DNA of 6,997 nt, from contig JAGYMR010000147.1 of NCBI GenBank assembly GCA_018400515.1, positions 1-6,997 of the forward strand. The letters are read 5' to 3'. Position 1 is the first letter of the stretch; the number at the start of each line of letters is the position of its first letter. The position numbers were made by a program, and so were the translations under genes. Source of the DNA: Tangfeifania sp. GTDB lineage: Bacteria > Bacteroidota > Bacteroidia > Bacteroidales > Prolixibacteraceae. Below the pieces are notes generated by a model that saw only the letters and a program-made list of their open reading frames with translations, made no database searches and was not told the DNA's origin. This document shows, one piece after another, positions 6,944-6,997 of the stretch.

Positions 6944-6959
6944 TTGAATAAATATTCAA
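6944..6959. promoter_or_regulatory. Operator-like palindrome TTGAATA-AA-TATTCAA
   Basis: Two perfect 7-base arms, TTGAATA and TATTCAA, are separated by AA. The length and symmetry suit a site for a dimeric regulator. It begins on the TTG of the candidate rightward promoter and fills most of its spacer, where a bound protein would block polymerase. The surroundings are very AT-rich, which raises the odds of a chance palindrome. Confidence 0.35.
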
Positions 6960-6972
6960 ATAAAGAACTTTG
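6944..6972 (+). promoter_or_regulatory. Candidate rightward promoter for a gene beyond the window
   Basis: TTG (6944-6946), an 18-base gap, then GAACTTTG (6965-6972) matches the Bacteroidota -33/-7 pattern at 5 of 6 fixed positions of TAnnTTTG. The 18-base gap equals that of the candidate susC promoter. It predicts a start near 6979 and transcription away from susC, implying a divergent gene to the right. None of that gene is visible here. Confidence 0.35.
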
Positions 6973-6997
6973 CAAGATATTTAAAACGGAAACATTT

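Larger units (their letters stand above)
6303..6997. other. Long gene-poor region upstream of susC
   Basis: About 700 bases with no convincing protein gene. Long reading frames on both strands here overlap each other and look like chance. What it does hold: a candidate leftward promoter for susC (6431-6460); an AT-rich right end (about 6870-6997) with a candidate rightward promoter and a palindrome; a 12-base direct repeat (6481-6492 and 6831-6842); a 12-base palindrome CCGGCATGCCGG at 6590-6601 and another, CGGGTACCCG, at 6688-6697; hairpins at 6381-6396, 6617-6639 and 6699-6724; and two AATTAAAT copies 19 bases apart just before susC. Two short leftward reading frames (6355-6492, 45 codons; 6771-6851, 26 codons) are possible but unproven. 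No tRNA, rRNA, CRISPR repeat or insertion-sequence end was recognised. Confidence 0.6.

Noticed and set aside
1..6997. CRISPR arrays, tRNA or rRNA genes, insertion sequences, phage genes
   Set aside because: I read both strands for regularly spaced repeats, cloverleaf-like segments, transposase motifs and terminal inverted repeats and found none that could be supported.

Overview
The window comes from a member of the Bacteroidota. It carries an adjacent SusC/SusD pair (a TonB-dependent outer-membrane transporter and its surface lipoprotein lid), a third surface-type lipoprotein, and the start of a fourth lipoprotein. No gene shows a strong Shine-Dalgarno sequence. The leaders are A/T-rich, and the best promoter matches resemble the Bacteroidota pattern (TTG/TTTG near -33, TAnnTTTG near -7). 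I cannot place it below phylum level from sequence alone.

Layout: every convincing gene lies on the minus strand, so transcription runs right to left. From right to left: (1) 6303-6997, about 700 bases with no convincing gene, holding candidate promoters for susC (leftward) and for a gene beyond the right edge (rightward), a short operator-like palindrome, several hairpins and a 12-base direct repeat; (2) susC-like gene, 3057-6302; (3) a 27-base gap, then the susD-like gene, 1218-3029; (4) an 18-base gap, then a 257-residue lipoprotein, 426-1199, with an N-terminal domain resembling those called DUF5018 and a cysteine-containing C-terminal domain; (5) a strong hairpin terminator at 383-406; (6) about 270 bases with no gene; (7) the first 36 codons of another lipoprotein at 1-110, cut by the window edge.

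Working together (family knowledge plus inference): the third lipoprotein probably sits on the cell surface and helps bind a polymer or oligomer, the SusD-like protein captures it and closes over the SusC-like barrel, and the barrel imports it with TonB energy. This is the core of a polysaccharide-utilisation-type locus. No glycoside hydrolase, polysaccharide lyase, sulfatase, peptidase or regulator is visible, so the substrate cannot be named. The SusC-like protein lacks the N-terminal signalling extension of transporters controlled by an ECF sigma/anti-sigma pair, so control more likely comes from another type of regulator outside the window.

I see no clearly new system. The points most worth a second look are the poorly explained region upstream of susC (repeat, short ORFs, divergent promoter with palindrome) and the third lipoprotein's C-terminal domain with its four cysteines.
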